This document shows positions 1 to 8,502 of a stretch of DNA of 64,000 bases, piece after piece (the stretch's first letter is position 1; each line of letters starts with the position of its first letter). Origin of the DNA: Haloarchaeobius sp. FL176 (lineage in GTDB: Archaea > Halobacteriota > Halobacteria > Halobacteriales > Natrialbaceae); assembly GCF_024609245.1 (NCBI RefSeq), contig NZ_JANJYH010000001.1, positions 496,001 through 560,000 on the forward strand. Reading direction: 5' to 3'. The notes beneath the pieces are model-generated. The model was not told the origin of the DNA, searched no databases, and was given only the letters and a program-made list of their open reading frames with translations. A program made the translations under genes and the position numbers.

Positions 1-1735
1 TGACGGCGAACTGGGCGGCCTGTTCCAGCGTCTCGTCGTCGAACTCGACCTCGCGGGAGGGCTCGCTCGGGTCGGTCGCCTTCAGCACGGTGACGGGGCC
101 GCCGCGGGCCTGCGTGTGGAACACCTTGTCGCCGCCCTCGACGTACTTCTTGACGAGCTCCTCGTTCTGGTCGGCGTCGCGCCCACCGATGACGAGGTAG
201 CCCGTGCTCGTGTGGAACCAGCGGAACCGCTCGTACCACTGCTCGTCGCGGCGGACCGGGATGGACGAGCGGGCGAGCCAGTCCACCTCGCGGTCCTCGT
301 CCTCGTCGTCGATGTCGTCCTCGTCGCGCTCCTCGTAGGCTGCTTTGCGCGCCTCTATCTCCGCCAGGTCCTCGCGGGTGTCCTCGATGGCGGCGAGCGC
401 GCCCTCCTTCTTGCCCTCGATGCGCTTGGCCTCGGTGTAGAGCCGGTCGGCGTTCTTCTCGACGCCGTCTTGCACGTCGACGTCGACGCGAGTGCCGTCG
501 AGTTCGAGCGTCACCGTTCCCTCGGAGCCGTCGACGTCGACGACGGCCTCGGCCTCGGCGATACCCTGCTCCGCACCGGCCTCGAACGTCTCGGCGATGT
601 CGGCCCAGGGCACGTCGTCGTCCCGTGCGTCCCGGACCGTCGAGATGACCTCGTCGACGAGCCCGTAGTTGCCGTAGAGGAGTTCGGCCTTCTCGCGTTC
701 CACCTCGGCCTGCTCCTCGAATCCCTGAATCGCGCCCTCCTGCTGTTCGATGATGCGTTCGTGTTTCTCGATCTGCTCCTGGAAGTCCGGGCCGGTGTCG
801 CCGACCGGCTGGCTCTCGTCGTCCTCGCTCCGGTCCAGCTCGTAGAAGTAGTCGTCGACCGCGCCGTTGAACGTCTCGTAGGCGTCGCTCGCGAGCGCGT
901 CGTCCATCTCGCGCTCCTCCAGTGGGATCGGCGTCACGTCGACGACGTTGCGAGGGGTGTCGCCCGCGTCTCCCTCGTCGTCTGCGACCTCGTAGTACAC
1001 TCGCGGGTCGAGGTCGGCCGACGAGAGCGACTCGGCGAGGCGCTGGACGGTCTCGTACACCTGCTCGTACTCCTCGTCGCCGGCCTCGGTGATGTCGAGG
1101 GTCTTCTCGACGCCGGCACGGGTACACAGCTCCTCGGCCCAGAGCCCACCCCAGTTCAGCTGGGTGGCGAGGGTACGGACGACGTCGGTGTCGGAGTCGT
1201 CCATCTTGAGTGCGAAGCCCTCGTAGTCCACGGTCAGCGGGTTGATGCGGGAGTCCGGGAAGCCGTAGGTCGACCCCGGTGCGACCGTGCGGGACTTGAG
1301 TCGCACGGTGTCGAGACAGTCGATGACCTCGTACGTCTCGTCGCAGACAGCGACGTTGCCGTGGCCGAACAGCTCGACGATGATCTTCGTGTCGCCGTCC
1401 TCGCGGGAGAACTCGAACTCGAGGATGCGGTCGAACTCGTACTGCTCGACGCCCTCGAAGTCCGCGCCAGACAGCCGGTTCCGCAGCATCATCGCGAAGT
1501 TCGGCGGCCGACCGGGTGCGTCGGGGACGTGCGTCGGCGCGGCGATGTGGGCGCGCATCACGTCGCCGACCTCCAGGATGAGTTCGACGCGACCCCGGTC
1601 GTAGTCGCGCAGCTTCAGCCTGACCAGGTCGTCGCCGTAGAGGTACGCCTTGTCGAGCTTCGCCCCCTTGTAGGCGTTCAGCTCGGAGACGAGCGCGGCG
1701 AGGTCGACGCTGGTCAGTTCGCGCTTCGGTTCCAT
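1..1735 (-). CDS. rqcH: Ribosome rescue protein RqcH (NFACT/Rqc2 family), 3' end outside window
   Basis: The gene reads leftward from an ATG at 1733-1735 and runs off the window, so about 578 residues of the N-terminal part are visible. It begins MEPKRELTSVDLAALVSEL. A long NFACT-N (FbpA-like) region covers roughly residues 1-300, a charged Glu/Arg-rich coiled coil lies near 310-480, and the start of an NFACT-R (DUF814) domain follows, with the typical WYERFRWF and GYLVIGGRDADQNE signatures. NFACT proteins (Rqc2/NEMF/RqcH) bind stalled large ribosomal subunits carrying peptidyl-tRNA and add C-terminal tails for quality control; that role is taken from the family. No frameshift is seen. Confidence 0.9.
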   Translation of the reverse strand, partial: MEPKRELTSVDLAALVSELNAYKGAKLDKAYLYGDDLVRLKLRDYDRGRVELILEVGDVMRAHIAAPTHVPDAPGRPPNFAMMLRNRLSGADFEGVEQYEFDRILEFEFSREDGDTKIIVELFGHGNVAVCDETYEVIDCLDTVRLKSRTVAPGSTYGFPDSRINPLTVDYEGFALKMDDSDTDVVRTLATQLNWGGLWAEELCTRAGVEKTLDITEAGDEEYEQVYETVQRLAESLSSADLDPRVYYEVADDEGDAGDTPRNVVDVTPIPLEEREMDDALASDAYETFNGAVDDYFYELDRSEDDESQPVGDTGPDFQEQIEKHERIIEQQEGAIQGFEEQAEVEREKAELLYGNYGLVDEVISTVRDARDDDVPWADIAETFEAGAEQGIAEAEAVVDVDGSEGTVTLELDGTRVDVDVQDGVEKNADRLYTEAKRIEGKKEGALAAIEDTREDLAEIEARKAAYEERDEDDIDDEDEDREVDWLARSSIPVRRDEQWYERFRWFHTSTGYLVIGGRDADQNEELVKKYVEGGDKVFHTQARGGPVTVLKATDPSEPSREVEFDDETLEQAAQFAV

Positions 1736-1830
1736 GCTCCCGATTTTTCGTGGCTGGGGTAAGGGCCTGTCGTTCGTGTGTGACGGTGTCGAAAGGAGTT
1801 TGCCGCCGATTCCTGTCGGTGTGTACGAAT

Positions 1831-2070
1831 ATGTCCGTTCCGACGACAGGTCCCGGCGATGGCGGCTCGCTCCTGCCGGTTCCACCGCGACTGCTCGGAC
1901 TCGCCACCGTCGCGCTCTCGGTCGTCTCGCTGACCGCGTACGGCGTCTACTGCTCGCTCGTCGGCGACTCGATGCACGCGACCGTCGTCCGGCTCGCCGT
2001 CGGATTCGTCGCACTCGGGCTGGTGCTCGTCGCGCGGGACGAGCTCACCGACTTCTTCGAATCGTCGTGA
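1831..2070 (+). CDS. Small two-helix membrane protein
   Basis: A 79-residue protein from the ATG at 1831; an in-frame GTG at 1750 would add an unlikely basic extension overlapping the rqcH promoter side. Residues about 15-40 and 48-66 are hydrophobic and would form two membrane helices; the tail ends in an acidic DELTDFFESS stretch. The codon use is haloarchaeal. It is transcribed away from rqcH. I do not recognise a family, and no function can be given. Confidence 0.6.
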   Translation: MSVPTTGPGDGGSLLPVPPRLLGLATVALSVVSLTAYGVYCSLVGDSMHATVVRLAVGFVALGLVLVARDELTDFFESS

Positions 2071-2132
2071 CCCTGAGACAGGTTTCGCCCCGAGCGTGAC
2101 CGCTTTAGGCCGGGGGGCCGTGGGAGGGACAC

Positions 2133-2756
2133 GTGTTTCCGGTCGACCCGTTCGTCGCGTTCGTGCCGGCCGCGGTGGCGCTCGTGCTCGCGCCCGGTCC
2201 GGACACCGTGTTCGTTCTGGCACGTGGCGTCAGCGACGGGCGCCGGGTCGGCCTCGCCGCCGCACTCGGAGTGAACACGGGTATCCTCGTCCACACGACC
2301 GCGGCAGTGCTCGGGCTCTCGGTGCTCCTCCGGACTGCACCGGTGGCGTACACGGTCGTCAAGTACGTCGGCGCGGCGTATCTGGTCGTCCTCGGCGTTC
2401 GGACGCTCGTCTCCGAGGCGGAGTTCGCGGTCGACCCGGAACTGGCGGGCTACAGCGCGGGCCAGGCGTACCGGCGCGCCGTGCTCGTCAACGTACTCAA
2501 CCCGAAGGTCGCGCTCTTCTTCCTCGCGTTCCTCCCGCAGTTCATCCCCGCGTCGGCGAACGCGACCGTGCTCATGTCCGCCCTCGGTGTCACCTACGCC
2601 GCCATCGGGATGGGCTACCTCGGCCTCGTCGCCGCCTTCGCGGGAGTGACGGGACGGCTCCTGGAGACCCGCCCCCTGCTCCAGTCCGGCCTTCGATGGC
2701 TCAGCGGGCTGGTCCTCGTCGGCTTCGGCGTCGCGCTCGGAGCCGACTCGGTCTGA
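2133..2756 (+). CDS. LysE/RhtB family amino-acid exporter
   Basis: A 207-residue protein starting at GTG 2133. It has about six hydrophobic helices and the hallmark of the LysE/RhtB fold: an N-terminal helix followed by the APGPDTVFVLARG motif (residues about 20-32) and the NVLNPKVALFFLAFLPQF motif (about 125-142). The family exports amino acids or their analogues (lysine, homoserine, threonine) across the cytoplasmic membrane; the substrate here cannot be told. Length matches the family. It stands alone, with the small membrane gene 60 bases upstream on the same strand. Confidence 0.9.
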   Translation: MFPVDPFVAFVPAAVALVLAPGPDTVFVLARGVSDGRRVGLAAALGVNTGILVHTTAAVLGLSVLLRTAPVAYTVVKYVGAAYLVVLGVRTLVSEAEFAVDPELAGYSAGQAYRRAVLVNVLNPKVALFFLAFLPQFIPASANATVLMSALGVTYAAIGMGYLGLVAAFAGVTGRLLETRPLLQSGLRWLSGLVLVGFGVALGADSV

Positions 2757-2869
2757 CGGTGCGACGGGTGTGTTCGACCGCGAGCTGCTGCCCGCGTGTC
2801 GCGAGCGCGAGGAGATCCTGTCGCTGCTGGGCTCCAGGGAGTGAACCCGGCGGTCTCAGCTCCCTCGAG

Positions 2870-3097
2870 TCAGACGAACAGCGCCCCGACCATCAACACG
2901 ATTCCGAAGAGACCGAGCAGCGCGGAGAGACCGCGTTCCAGCGCGACGCGCCACTCCGCGGGTTCGACTTCCATCGGGTCGCGTTTGCTCCCGATAGCGC
3001 CGATCTGCTCGCTGAACAGCGATATTTCGTAGGCGTACCTGTATCCGACCAGCCCGAGGAACGACATCGCGAGTCCCATGAACAACGTATCACTTTT
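2870..3097 (-). CDS. Mini membrane protein, tandem paralog A (DUF6199-like)
   Basis: I place the start at GTG 3097 (75 residues), because this aligns end to end with the neighbour at 3234-3464; an ATG at 3127 adds ten residues. A TATA-like CTAAATG lies about 30 bases before the GTG. The protein has two membrane helices separated by a loop with FSEQIGAIGSK and EVEPAEWRVAL. The same loop words recur in the neighbouring gene, so the two are paralogs. The layout (helix, short polar loop, EP-x-W then helix) recalls the DUF6199 group from memory, but that is unverified. Function unknown. Confidence 0.65.
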   Translation of the reverse strand, partial: KSDTLFMGLAMSFLGLVGYRYAYEISLFSEQIGAIGSKRDPMEVEPAEWRVALERGLSALLGLFGIVLMVGALFV

Positions 3098-3233
3098 CAC
3101 GATTGGGAAGTGTCTGGAAAATGACATTTAGCAGATGCGGTTGGTCGTCGTGCACCCGGCGGCAGTAGAGTGGCTGGCGAAACTGAACTACCGACGGTAC
3201 GTACAATCCCGGATGCTACCAGGCGCGTGGCGG

Positions 3234-3464
3234 TCAGAGAAGCCCACCCACGACGAGCGCGAGCCCGACGAACGCGACGACTGCACCGGCGAACCGTGTG
3301 AGCGCCACGTTCCAGTCGGCCGGCTCCACCTCCTCCATCCGCGTCTTGCTCCCGATGGCGTCGAGCTGCTCGGAGAACCGGGTGAGCCCCTCTGCGTAGT
3401 AGTATATTGTCGTGCCGCCGACAAGTGCAAGGAGGCCGAATAACACGTCCTGCGTTGCAGTCAT
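3234..3464 (-). CDS. Mini membrane protein, tandem paralog B (DUF6199-like)
   Basis: A 76-residue protein with two membrane helices (about residues 7-26 and 55-75) around a loop containing FSEQLDAIGSK and EEVEPADWNVALTR. It is clearly related to the product of 2870-3097: FSEQ-x2-AIGSK and EVEPA[ED]W-x-VAL are shared. It lies 136 bases upstream of its paralog on the same strand, so the pair is a tandem duplication that kept two separate genes. Nothing in the sequence gives a function. Confidence 0.7.
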   Translation of the reverse strand: MTATQDVLFGLLALVGGTTIYYYAEGLTRFSEQLDAIGSKTRMEEVEPADWNVALTRFAGAVVAFVGLALVVGGLL

Positions 3465-3531
3465 ATCTGATTCGTTATGCGTCCGCGACGAAAGTCTTGT
3501 GTTCGTCGGCGACCGACCGGTCGGGACCCCC

Positions 3532-5190
3532 CTACAGCCGCTTGCTCACGTACGGCCCGTCCTGATGGTAGCCCAGCTTCTCGCGGTAGTACTGCCGGAC
3601 GCCGATACCGGAGATGACCGACAGCTTCCGGTAGCCGGCTTCGCGGGCGCGGCGTTCGGCCTCGGCGAGCAGCCGCCGGCCGTAGCCGCGGTGTTGCTGG
3701 TCGCCCTCCTCGCCCGACTGCCCGACGGCGACCTGGTCCCCGTAGACGTGGAGCTCGCGGACGAGCGCGGCGTCTTCGAGCTCGCGGCGAACCGGGTCGT
3801 TCGGGAACCGGAGCCGACAGAACCCGACGAGCAGCTCCTGCTCCCTGTCCTCAAAGCTGATGAAGTGCTCCGTCCCGCCCCCGGCCTGGTAGGTGATGGT
3901 GTCGAGGGAGACGTCCGTCGGCTCCTCGTCGTTCATGCCGGCCTCGCGACAGCGGATGCAGTGGCAGTCCCAGCCGTGCTCGTCCATCTTCTGCCAGGCG
4001 AGCTGGCGCAGGTTCGACTTCCAGACGCCCGCGTCGATGAAGTCGGCGGGGATGTCCCGCTGGACACGCTGGACGCGGGTGTACTTCGGCACCATCGACA
4101 GGGCCTCGGCGACCAGTTCCGCGGCCTCCTCGTTCGTGAGCGGGTCGTACTCGTCGCGGTACCACGAGTCGTAGACCCGCGTGCCACGGACCACCAACGT
4201 CGGGTAGATCTTCAGGTAGTCGGGCTTCCACTGCTCCTCCTCGAAGATGCGCCGGAAGTCCTCCAGGCACATCGCCTGCGACATGCCGGGCTGGCCGGGC
4301 ATCATGTGGAAGCCGACCTTGAACGCCGCGTCCCGCAGCCGCCGGTTCGCGTCGACGCTCGCCTGCACGCCGTGGCCGCGGTGCATCTCGCGGTTGATTC
4401 GCTCGAAGGTGGTCTGCACCCCGACCTCGACCTTCGTCCCGCCGAGGTCGAGCATCCGGTCGATCTGCTCGGGGTCGCACCAGTCCGGCTTCGTCTCGAA
4501 CGTCGTCCCGATGTTGCGCACGTCCGCCGTCTCGTTCTCCGCGATGACGTCCTCCAGATACCGGAACTCGTACTCGTCGGGGTCCTGCGCGAAGCTCTCG
4601 CCCTCCGCCGGTTCGGGCTCTTTGTCCACGTCGAAGTCGTTCATCGCCTCCAGCGCGCGCTTGACGAACCACTCCTGGTAGTCGTGGCTCCGGGCGGTCA
4701 TCGTCCCGCCCATCAGGATGAGTTCGGCCTTGTCGACGGGGTGGCCGATCTCGCGGAGCTGTTCGAGCCGCAGGGTCACCTGCCCGTACGGGTCGTAGTC
4801 GTTCTGCTCGCCCCGGGCCGCCGCCGGCTCGTGGCCGGTGTAGCTCTGCGAGGAGTCGAACTCGCTGGCCGGGCCGCCCGGACAGTAGAGGCACTTCCCG
4901 TGCGGGCACATGTGCGGCGAGGTCATGATGGCGACAGGCGAGACGCCCGACGCCGTTCTGACGGGCTTGCGCCGGAGGACGGCCTCCAGCTCCCCGCGGC
5001 GGTCCGGGGGCGCGTAGTCGAGTATCTCCGAGTTCTTCGGCACCTTCGGTGCGCTGTGCTCGGAGCAGGCCGCGAGCTTCGCGGACTCGACGTCGTCGCG
5101 TTCGATGTCGCCCGCGAGGATGCCCTCGACGAGGCTCTCGCAGACCGCCTCGAACGCGTCCGAGTTCGTCGGGTCCGTCTCGGTGCTCAT
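3532..5190 (-). CDS. elp3: tRNA uridine(34) 5-carboxymethylaminomethyl synthase Elp3
   Basis: A 552-residue protein; the ATG at 5190 is preferred to an upstream TTG at 5217. The radical-SAM cluster motif is CPHGKCLYC (Cys95, Cys100, Cys103), followed by the Elp3-specific insertion and, near the C-terminus, a GNAT acetyltransferase domain (RGYGRRLLAEAERRARE). Archaeal Elp3 acts without the other Elongator subunits to add a carboxymethyl group to wobble U34 of tRNAs, using acetyl-CoA and SAM; this is family knowledge. CTTTTTGC about 25 bases before the start is a likely TATA element, shared with a divergent promoter region for the methyltransferase gene at 5311. Confidence 0.95.
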   Translation of the reverse strand: MSTETDPTNSDAFEAVCESLVEGILAGDIERDDVESAKLAACSEHSAPKVPKNSEILDYAPPDRRGELEAVLRRKPVRTASGVSPVAIMTSPHMCPHGKCLYCPGGPASEFDSSQSYTGHEPAAARGEQNDYDPYGQVTLRLEQLREIGHPVDKAELILMGGTMTARSHDYQEWFVKRALEAMNDFDVDKEPEPAEGESFAQDPDEYEFRYLEDVIAENETADVRNIGTTFETKPDWCDPEQIDRMLDLGGTKVEVGVQTTFERINREMHRGHGVQASVDANRRLRDAAFKVGFHMMPGQPGMSQAMCLEDFRRIFEEEQWKPDYLKIYPTLVVRGTRVYDSWYRDEYDPLTNEEAAELVAEALSMVPKYTRVQRVQRDIPADFIDAGVWKSNLRQLAWQKMDEHGWDCHCIRCREAGMNDEEPTDVSLDTITYQAGGGTEHFISFEDREQELLVGFCRLRFPNDPVRRELEDAALVRELHVYGDQVAVGQSGEEGDQQHRGYGRRLLAEAERRAREAGYRKLSVISGIGVRQYYREKLGYHQDGPYVSKRL

Positions 5191-5310
5191 TATCCTCTGG
5201 TGGCCCCGTGACGGCAAAAAGCGTGTCGTTAGCGAACCCCCGCCGGCAGTGGGAACCGCTCACGTGGCTGCGGTCCCTTTTTCACTCGCCCGCCGCACCG
5301 TCGTCCCACG

Positions 5311-6030
5311 ATGACGGACCCGTTCGCCCAGGCCATCCACGACTGCCACTTCGACGAGCTGGCGGGACCGCTCCTGTACCGCAACGGCGAGGAGACCCAC
5401 GAGGCCGCGGTGGCGGCGGTCTACCTCGACGAGTGGGAACCGGACGGCGAGGCCGGCGACTGGTTCGAGTCCTGGCTCGACGGCCCCTTGCTCGACATGG
5501 GCGCAGGCGGCGGCCGCCACGCGCTCTACTTCCAGGAGCAGTTCGAGACCGTCGCCATCGACAACAGCGAGCCGCTCGTGGCGGTGATGCGCGACCGCGG
5601 CGTCGCGGACGCCCGCCTCGGCGACATGTTCGCCCTCCGCGAGTCGTTCGAACGGGACCGCTTCCGGTCCGCACTCGCCGTCGGTACCCAGCTGAGCCTC
5701 GCTCGCTCCGAGGCCGGCGTCACGGAGTTCCTCGCGGACCTCGCGTACGTCACGACACCCAACGCGACGGCGGTCCTCGACTGCTTCGACCCCGAACACG
5801 AGCGCACCCGGGAGATGCTCGACTTCTACGAGGACGCGACCCCCGGCAGGGCCTACCGCGTGCTCCAGTTCGAGTACGACGGCACGCTCGGCGAGCCGTG
5901 GCTCTACCGGCTGTTCACGCCGGAGACGCTGCGCGAGCTGACCGTCGGCACCGACTGGCGGGTGGCCGACGTGCGCCGAGGCTCCGGCGAGTGGGACCAC
6001 AACGTCAACATCGCGCTGGAGAAGTGCTGA
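5311..6030 (+). CDS. Class I SAM-dependent methyltransferase
   Basis: A 239-residue protein. Motif I is LLDMGAGGGRHALYF (about residues 62-76), followed by an acidic VAIDNS loop that would bind the ribose of SAM, and a DMFAL region; the rest is a seven-strand Rossmann-type methyltransferase fold by pattern. The C-terminal part (EYDGTLGEPWLYRLFTPETLREL) is typical of small-molecule methyltransferases. The substrate is unknown. It is divergent from elp3, with CTTTTTCA at 5277-5284 as the likely TATA box about 30 bases before the ATG. Confidence 0.85.
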   Translation: MTDPFAQAIHDCHFDELAGPLLYRNGEETHEAAVAAVYLDEWEPDGEAGDWFESWLDGPLLDMGAGGGRHALYFQEQFETVAIDNSEPLVAVMRDRGVADARLGDMFALRESFERDRFRSALAVGTQLSLARSEAGVTEFLADLAYVTTPNATAVLDCFDPEHERTREMLDFYEDATPGRAYRVLQFEYDGTLGEPWLYRLFTPETLRELTVGTDWRVADVRRGSGEWDHNVNIALEKC

Positions 6031-6050
6031 CGGGGCGTCACCGGCGCTCG

Positions 6051-7001
6051 CTACTTCCGCTCTAATCGCTGCAGTCCGTGCCAGATGGCGTCGACCATGC
6101 GGTCCTCGCCCTCACCTTCGGCGTCGTCCCAGCCCCGCGCCAGTGCGTCCTCCAGGGTCGCGACGCTGTGGTTCTCGAAGTTGTTCATGCCGCGGAAGTC
6201 TTCCAGCGCTTCGCGCTCGCCGTCGCCGAACTCGCCGTTTGTGGTGCCGTCGTAGAAGCCGAGGTCGGCCAGCGTCGCGGCGACAGCCTCGGCGGTCTCG
6301 CCCGATAGCTCGCGGGTGTCCTCGGGCTCCTCCCGGGCGAGCAGCGTGATGTCGTAGAGCCGGAACACGCGCTCTAACTCGTCGATGGGGTGCTCGTGGT
6401 CGTCGACGCGCACGTCGACCCAGCGGTCGTTCTTCCCGTCGTAGCCGCCCTCGGGCTTGGCGACGTAGAGCGCGGCGGACTGCTCACCGCGGGAGTCGCC
6501 GCCCGCCTCGTTGCCGGCGTGGAGCGCGGCGATCATGCGCTCGGGGAGGCCGCCGTCGGTCGCCTCGAAGGCGTCGGCCATGGCGGTCAGCGTCTCCCGG
6601 TTCTCGAGGATGTTGCCCTGGACGGTGTAGTGCTCGCCCTGGATGTCGCCGTACACGTCGAAGCACTCCTCGCCGGAGAAGGCGGCAACGCTGTCCGCAC
6701 GGTCGCCGCCGTCGTCGCCGGGCGCTTCGACGATGCCGACCTGTCGCTGCGGGGCCTCGTCGTCGGTGCTCGTCAGTTCGTCGACGGCCTCGGCCGCGGA
6801 GTGGCCCGCCCGCAGCAGGTCCAACCCGTCCGGGCCGTAGGCGACGTTCGCGAAGCTCTGCGTGGCGACGGCCCCGGCGTCGGCGCTGACGAACGGGACG
6901 ACCGCGCCGACGCCGATGAACTTCGACTGGACGGCGACGCCGACCGCGTCCGTCTCGGGGTCGCGGGCCGCAATCGAGAACGTGGCTGGCCGTGGCTGCA
7001 T
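6051..7001 (-). CDS. DUF1028 family (Ntn-hydrolase-like) protein
   Basis: A 316-residue protein; the ATG at 7001 (MQPRPATFSIAARD) fits the family start better than an upstream start at 7028. Residues about 5-215 match DUF1028: TFSIAARDPETDAVGVAVQSKFIGVGAVVPF, ATQSFAN, YTVQGNIL and AADGGLPERMIAAL-type words. DUF1028 proteins have an Ntn-hydrolase fold with unsettled activity, possibly peptide or amide hydrolysis. The C-terminal 90 residues (GFYDGTTNGEFGDGEREALEDF) look like a peptidoglycan-binding-like helical module, a known companion. It converges on the methyltransferase gene with 20 bases between stops. Confidence 0.85.
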   Translation of the reverse strand: MQPRPATFSIAARDPETDAVGVAVQSKFIGVGAVVPFVSADAGAVATQSFANVAYGPDGLDLLRAGHSAAEAVDELTSTDDEAPQRQVGIVEAPGDDGGDRADSVAAFSGEECFDVYGDIQGEHYTVQGNILENRETLTAMADAFEATDGGLPERMIAALHAGNEAGGDSRGEQSAALYVAKPEGGYDGKNDRWVDVRVDDHEHPIDELERVFRLYDITLLAREEPEDTRELSGETAEAVAATLADLGFYDGTTNGEFGDGEREALEDFRGMNNFENHSVATLEDALARGWDDAEGEGEDRMVDAIWHGLQRLERK

Positions 7002-7072
7002 GGCCGCCACTGCGACGCCCCGGGGCAAAAGGCTGCGGTCCCCGGCAGCCCAGCCACCCCGGTTCCGTGGCC

Positions 7073-7607
7073 TCAGTCCGCCGACAGCGCCGCGAGGTGG
7101 GTGTCGGCCGCGCTCGTCTCACCCCCCTCGTCGTGCTTCTCGACCGTGAGCGGCTGGCGCGAGACCAGCTCGCAGTCGAAGCCCGGATGCTCGGCGAAGT
7201 GCCAGACGAGCATGTGCCGTCGGCCGCCGGTCAGCCCGGTCCGACCTACGTCCTCGGCGGTGAAGCTGTCCGGCAGGCGGTCGTACAGGCGCTCCAGCGC
7301 GTCGACGCGCTCGAACACCTTGCTGTGGCCCGCCGAGTCGGCTCCGCGCCGGGCGACGACGTAGCTGCCGTCTTCCCGGTGGGTGCCGGTCGTGTGGACG
7401 AACTCGTGGGTCCGTGTCAGTGCGTCGGCGAGCTGGTCGCGTAGCTCGGCGGCGGTGTCGTGCGTCAGAACGTAGTCCTCTCCGTCGACTGCCAGTCGCA
7501 GCCCGTCGTCCGTGCGGACGACCGTCGGTGTGTCAGTTCCGTCGGAGAATTTCTCGACCAGCCGCTTCTGTGCGACTTCCTCTATCCTCGGGTGTCTCCG
7601 TGGACAT
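7073..7607 (-). CDS. Conserved haloarchaeal protein, probably with a one-base frameshift near its start
   Basis: The readable frame from about 7582 down to 7073 gives about 170 residues (EEVAQKRLVEKFSDGTD to HLAALSAD) with normal haloarchaeal composition, but no usable start codon exists in that frame nearby. In the +1 frame an ATG at 7605-7607 gives a typical MSTETPED start. Skipping the single T at 7583 (in CTCTATC) joins the two exactly into MSTETPED-EEVAQKRLVEKF. I therefore infer one inserted base, real or a sequencing error. The family (words RTHEFVHTTGTHREDGSYVVARRGADSAGH and GRRHMLVWHFAEHPGF) is not one I can name. It is divergent from the zinc-ribbon gene at 7776. Confidence 0.6.
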
Positions 7608-7775
7608 CGTACCTCCCCGTTGTGCCCCGTCCGGCATGAACGTGGTGGTCGTGCAGGTCCGACTGTACGACCGGGATGGACTGGCCTTCGTCGGTGCTGT
7701 GGATGCCACCCCGAGACGGCTCCGGAGTACAGAACCCGACAACCTTTCCCCGCACCGACCGAACACCCGACCAAC

Positions 7776-8492
7776 ATGGAGATCCGGGGCGAGCGCGAGT
7801 GCAAGGAGTGCGAGACGCAGTGGTCGTACTACGAGACCGGGAGCGTCTCGTGCCCGGAGTGTGGGAGCATGCACAGCGTGGGTGTCGACGACGACCGGAA
7901 GCTGCACACGTCCCAGTCCGTCGAGCTCGACCTCACCGAGGCACCCGAGCGGTTCGAGAACGAGCCGGAGGACGAGGCACTGCGGTCGGTCGCGGAGACG
8001 GCCCGGACGTACCAGCGAAAGCGCGGGTTCGTCGACGCGGGCGAGCTCCGCGAGCTGGACGACGACTACCTGGTGGCAGGGGAGCTGCGCCACGTCGCGG
8101 ACCTCGTGAACCGCTCGTTCGACCCGAGCGACGACGAGGAGTGGTACCTGCTGCGATTGCTCCAGGGGGACACGCAGGGCCGGCCCGAACCGGCGGACGT
8201 GCCCGAGTCCCTCCGCGAGGCACGCGGGCTCGCCGCCGCGGACGCGGTGCGGAAGTACCGCCGGGAGCTGCGAGACTGGCTGGACGCGAACGACGTCGAA
8301 CCGGACCGACCGACCACGCAGGTGTTCGCGTCGCTGGACGAGCGGGCGAAGCGGATCCGCGCACTCGAGGGCGACGTGCCGCCCCGGGAGGCCGACGCGC
8401 TGGTCGAGGCGCTCCGCGAGGTCGTCACGTACGTCAGGGACGACGACGAGGTGGCGCTGTCGCGGGCACAGGACCGGCTGGCCGACGACTGA
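7776..8492 (+). CDS. TFIIB-type zinc-ribbon protein, haloarchaeal
   Basis: A 238-residue protein from ATG 7776, apparently leaderless, with a weak TATA-like AACCTTTCC at 7741. It opens with a zinc ribbon (RECKECETQ ... VSCPECGSMHSVG; Cys pairs at about 9/12 and 26/29), followed by an all-helical acidic region with KRGFVDAGELRELDDDYLVAGELRHVADLVNRSF. The combination is common in Halobacteria but uncharacterised; a nucleic-acid or protein adaptor role is only a guess from the zinc ribbon. It converges with the esterase gene, with 10 bases between stops. Confidence 0.75.
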   Translation: MEIRGERECKECETQWSYYETGSVSCPECGSMHSVGVDDDRKLHTSQSVELDLTEAPERFENEPEDEALRSVAETARTYQRKRGFVDAGELRELDDDYLVAGELRHVADLVNRSFDPSDDEEWYLLRLLQGDTQGRPEPADVPESLREARGLAAADAVRKYRRELRDWLDANDVEPDRPTTQVFASLDERAKRIRALEGDVPPREADALVEALREVVTYVRDDDEVALSRAQDRLADD

Positions 8493-8502
8493 CCGACCGT
8501 TT

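Noticed and set aside
116-1762. Long plus-strand frame of 548 codons opposite rqcH
   Set aside because: Val/Leu/Asp/Arg-rich shadow; the opposite strand has the full NFACT pattern with motif words.
3412-5211. 599-codon plus-strand frame opposite elp3
   Set aside because: No motif, shadow of the Elp3 gene in GC-rich DNA.
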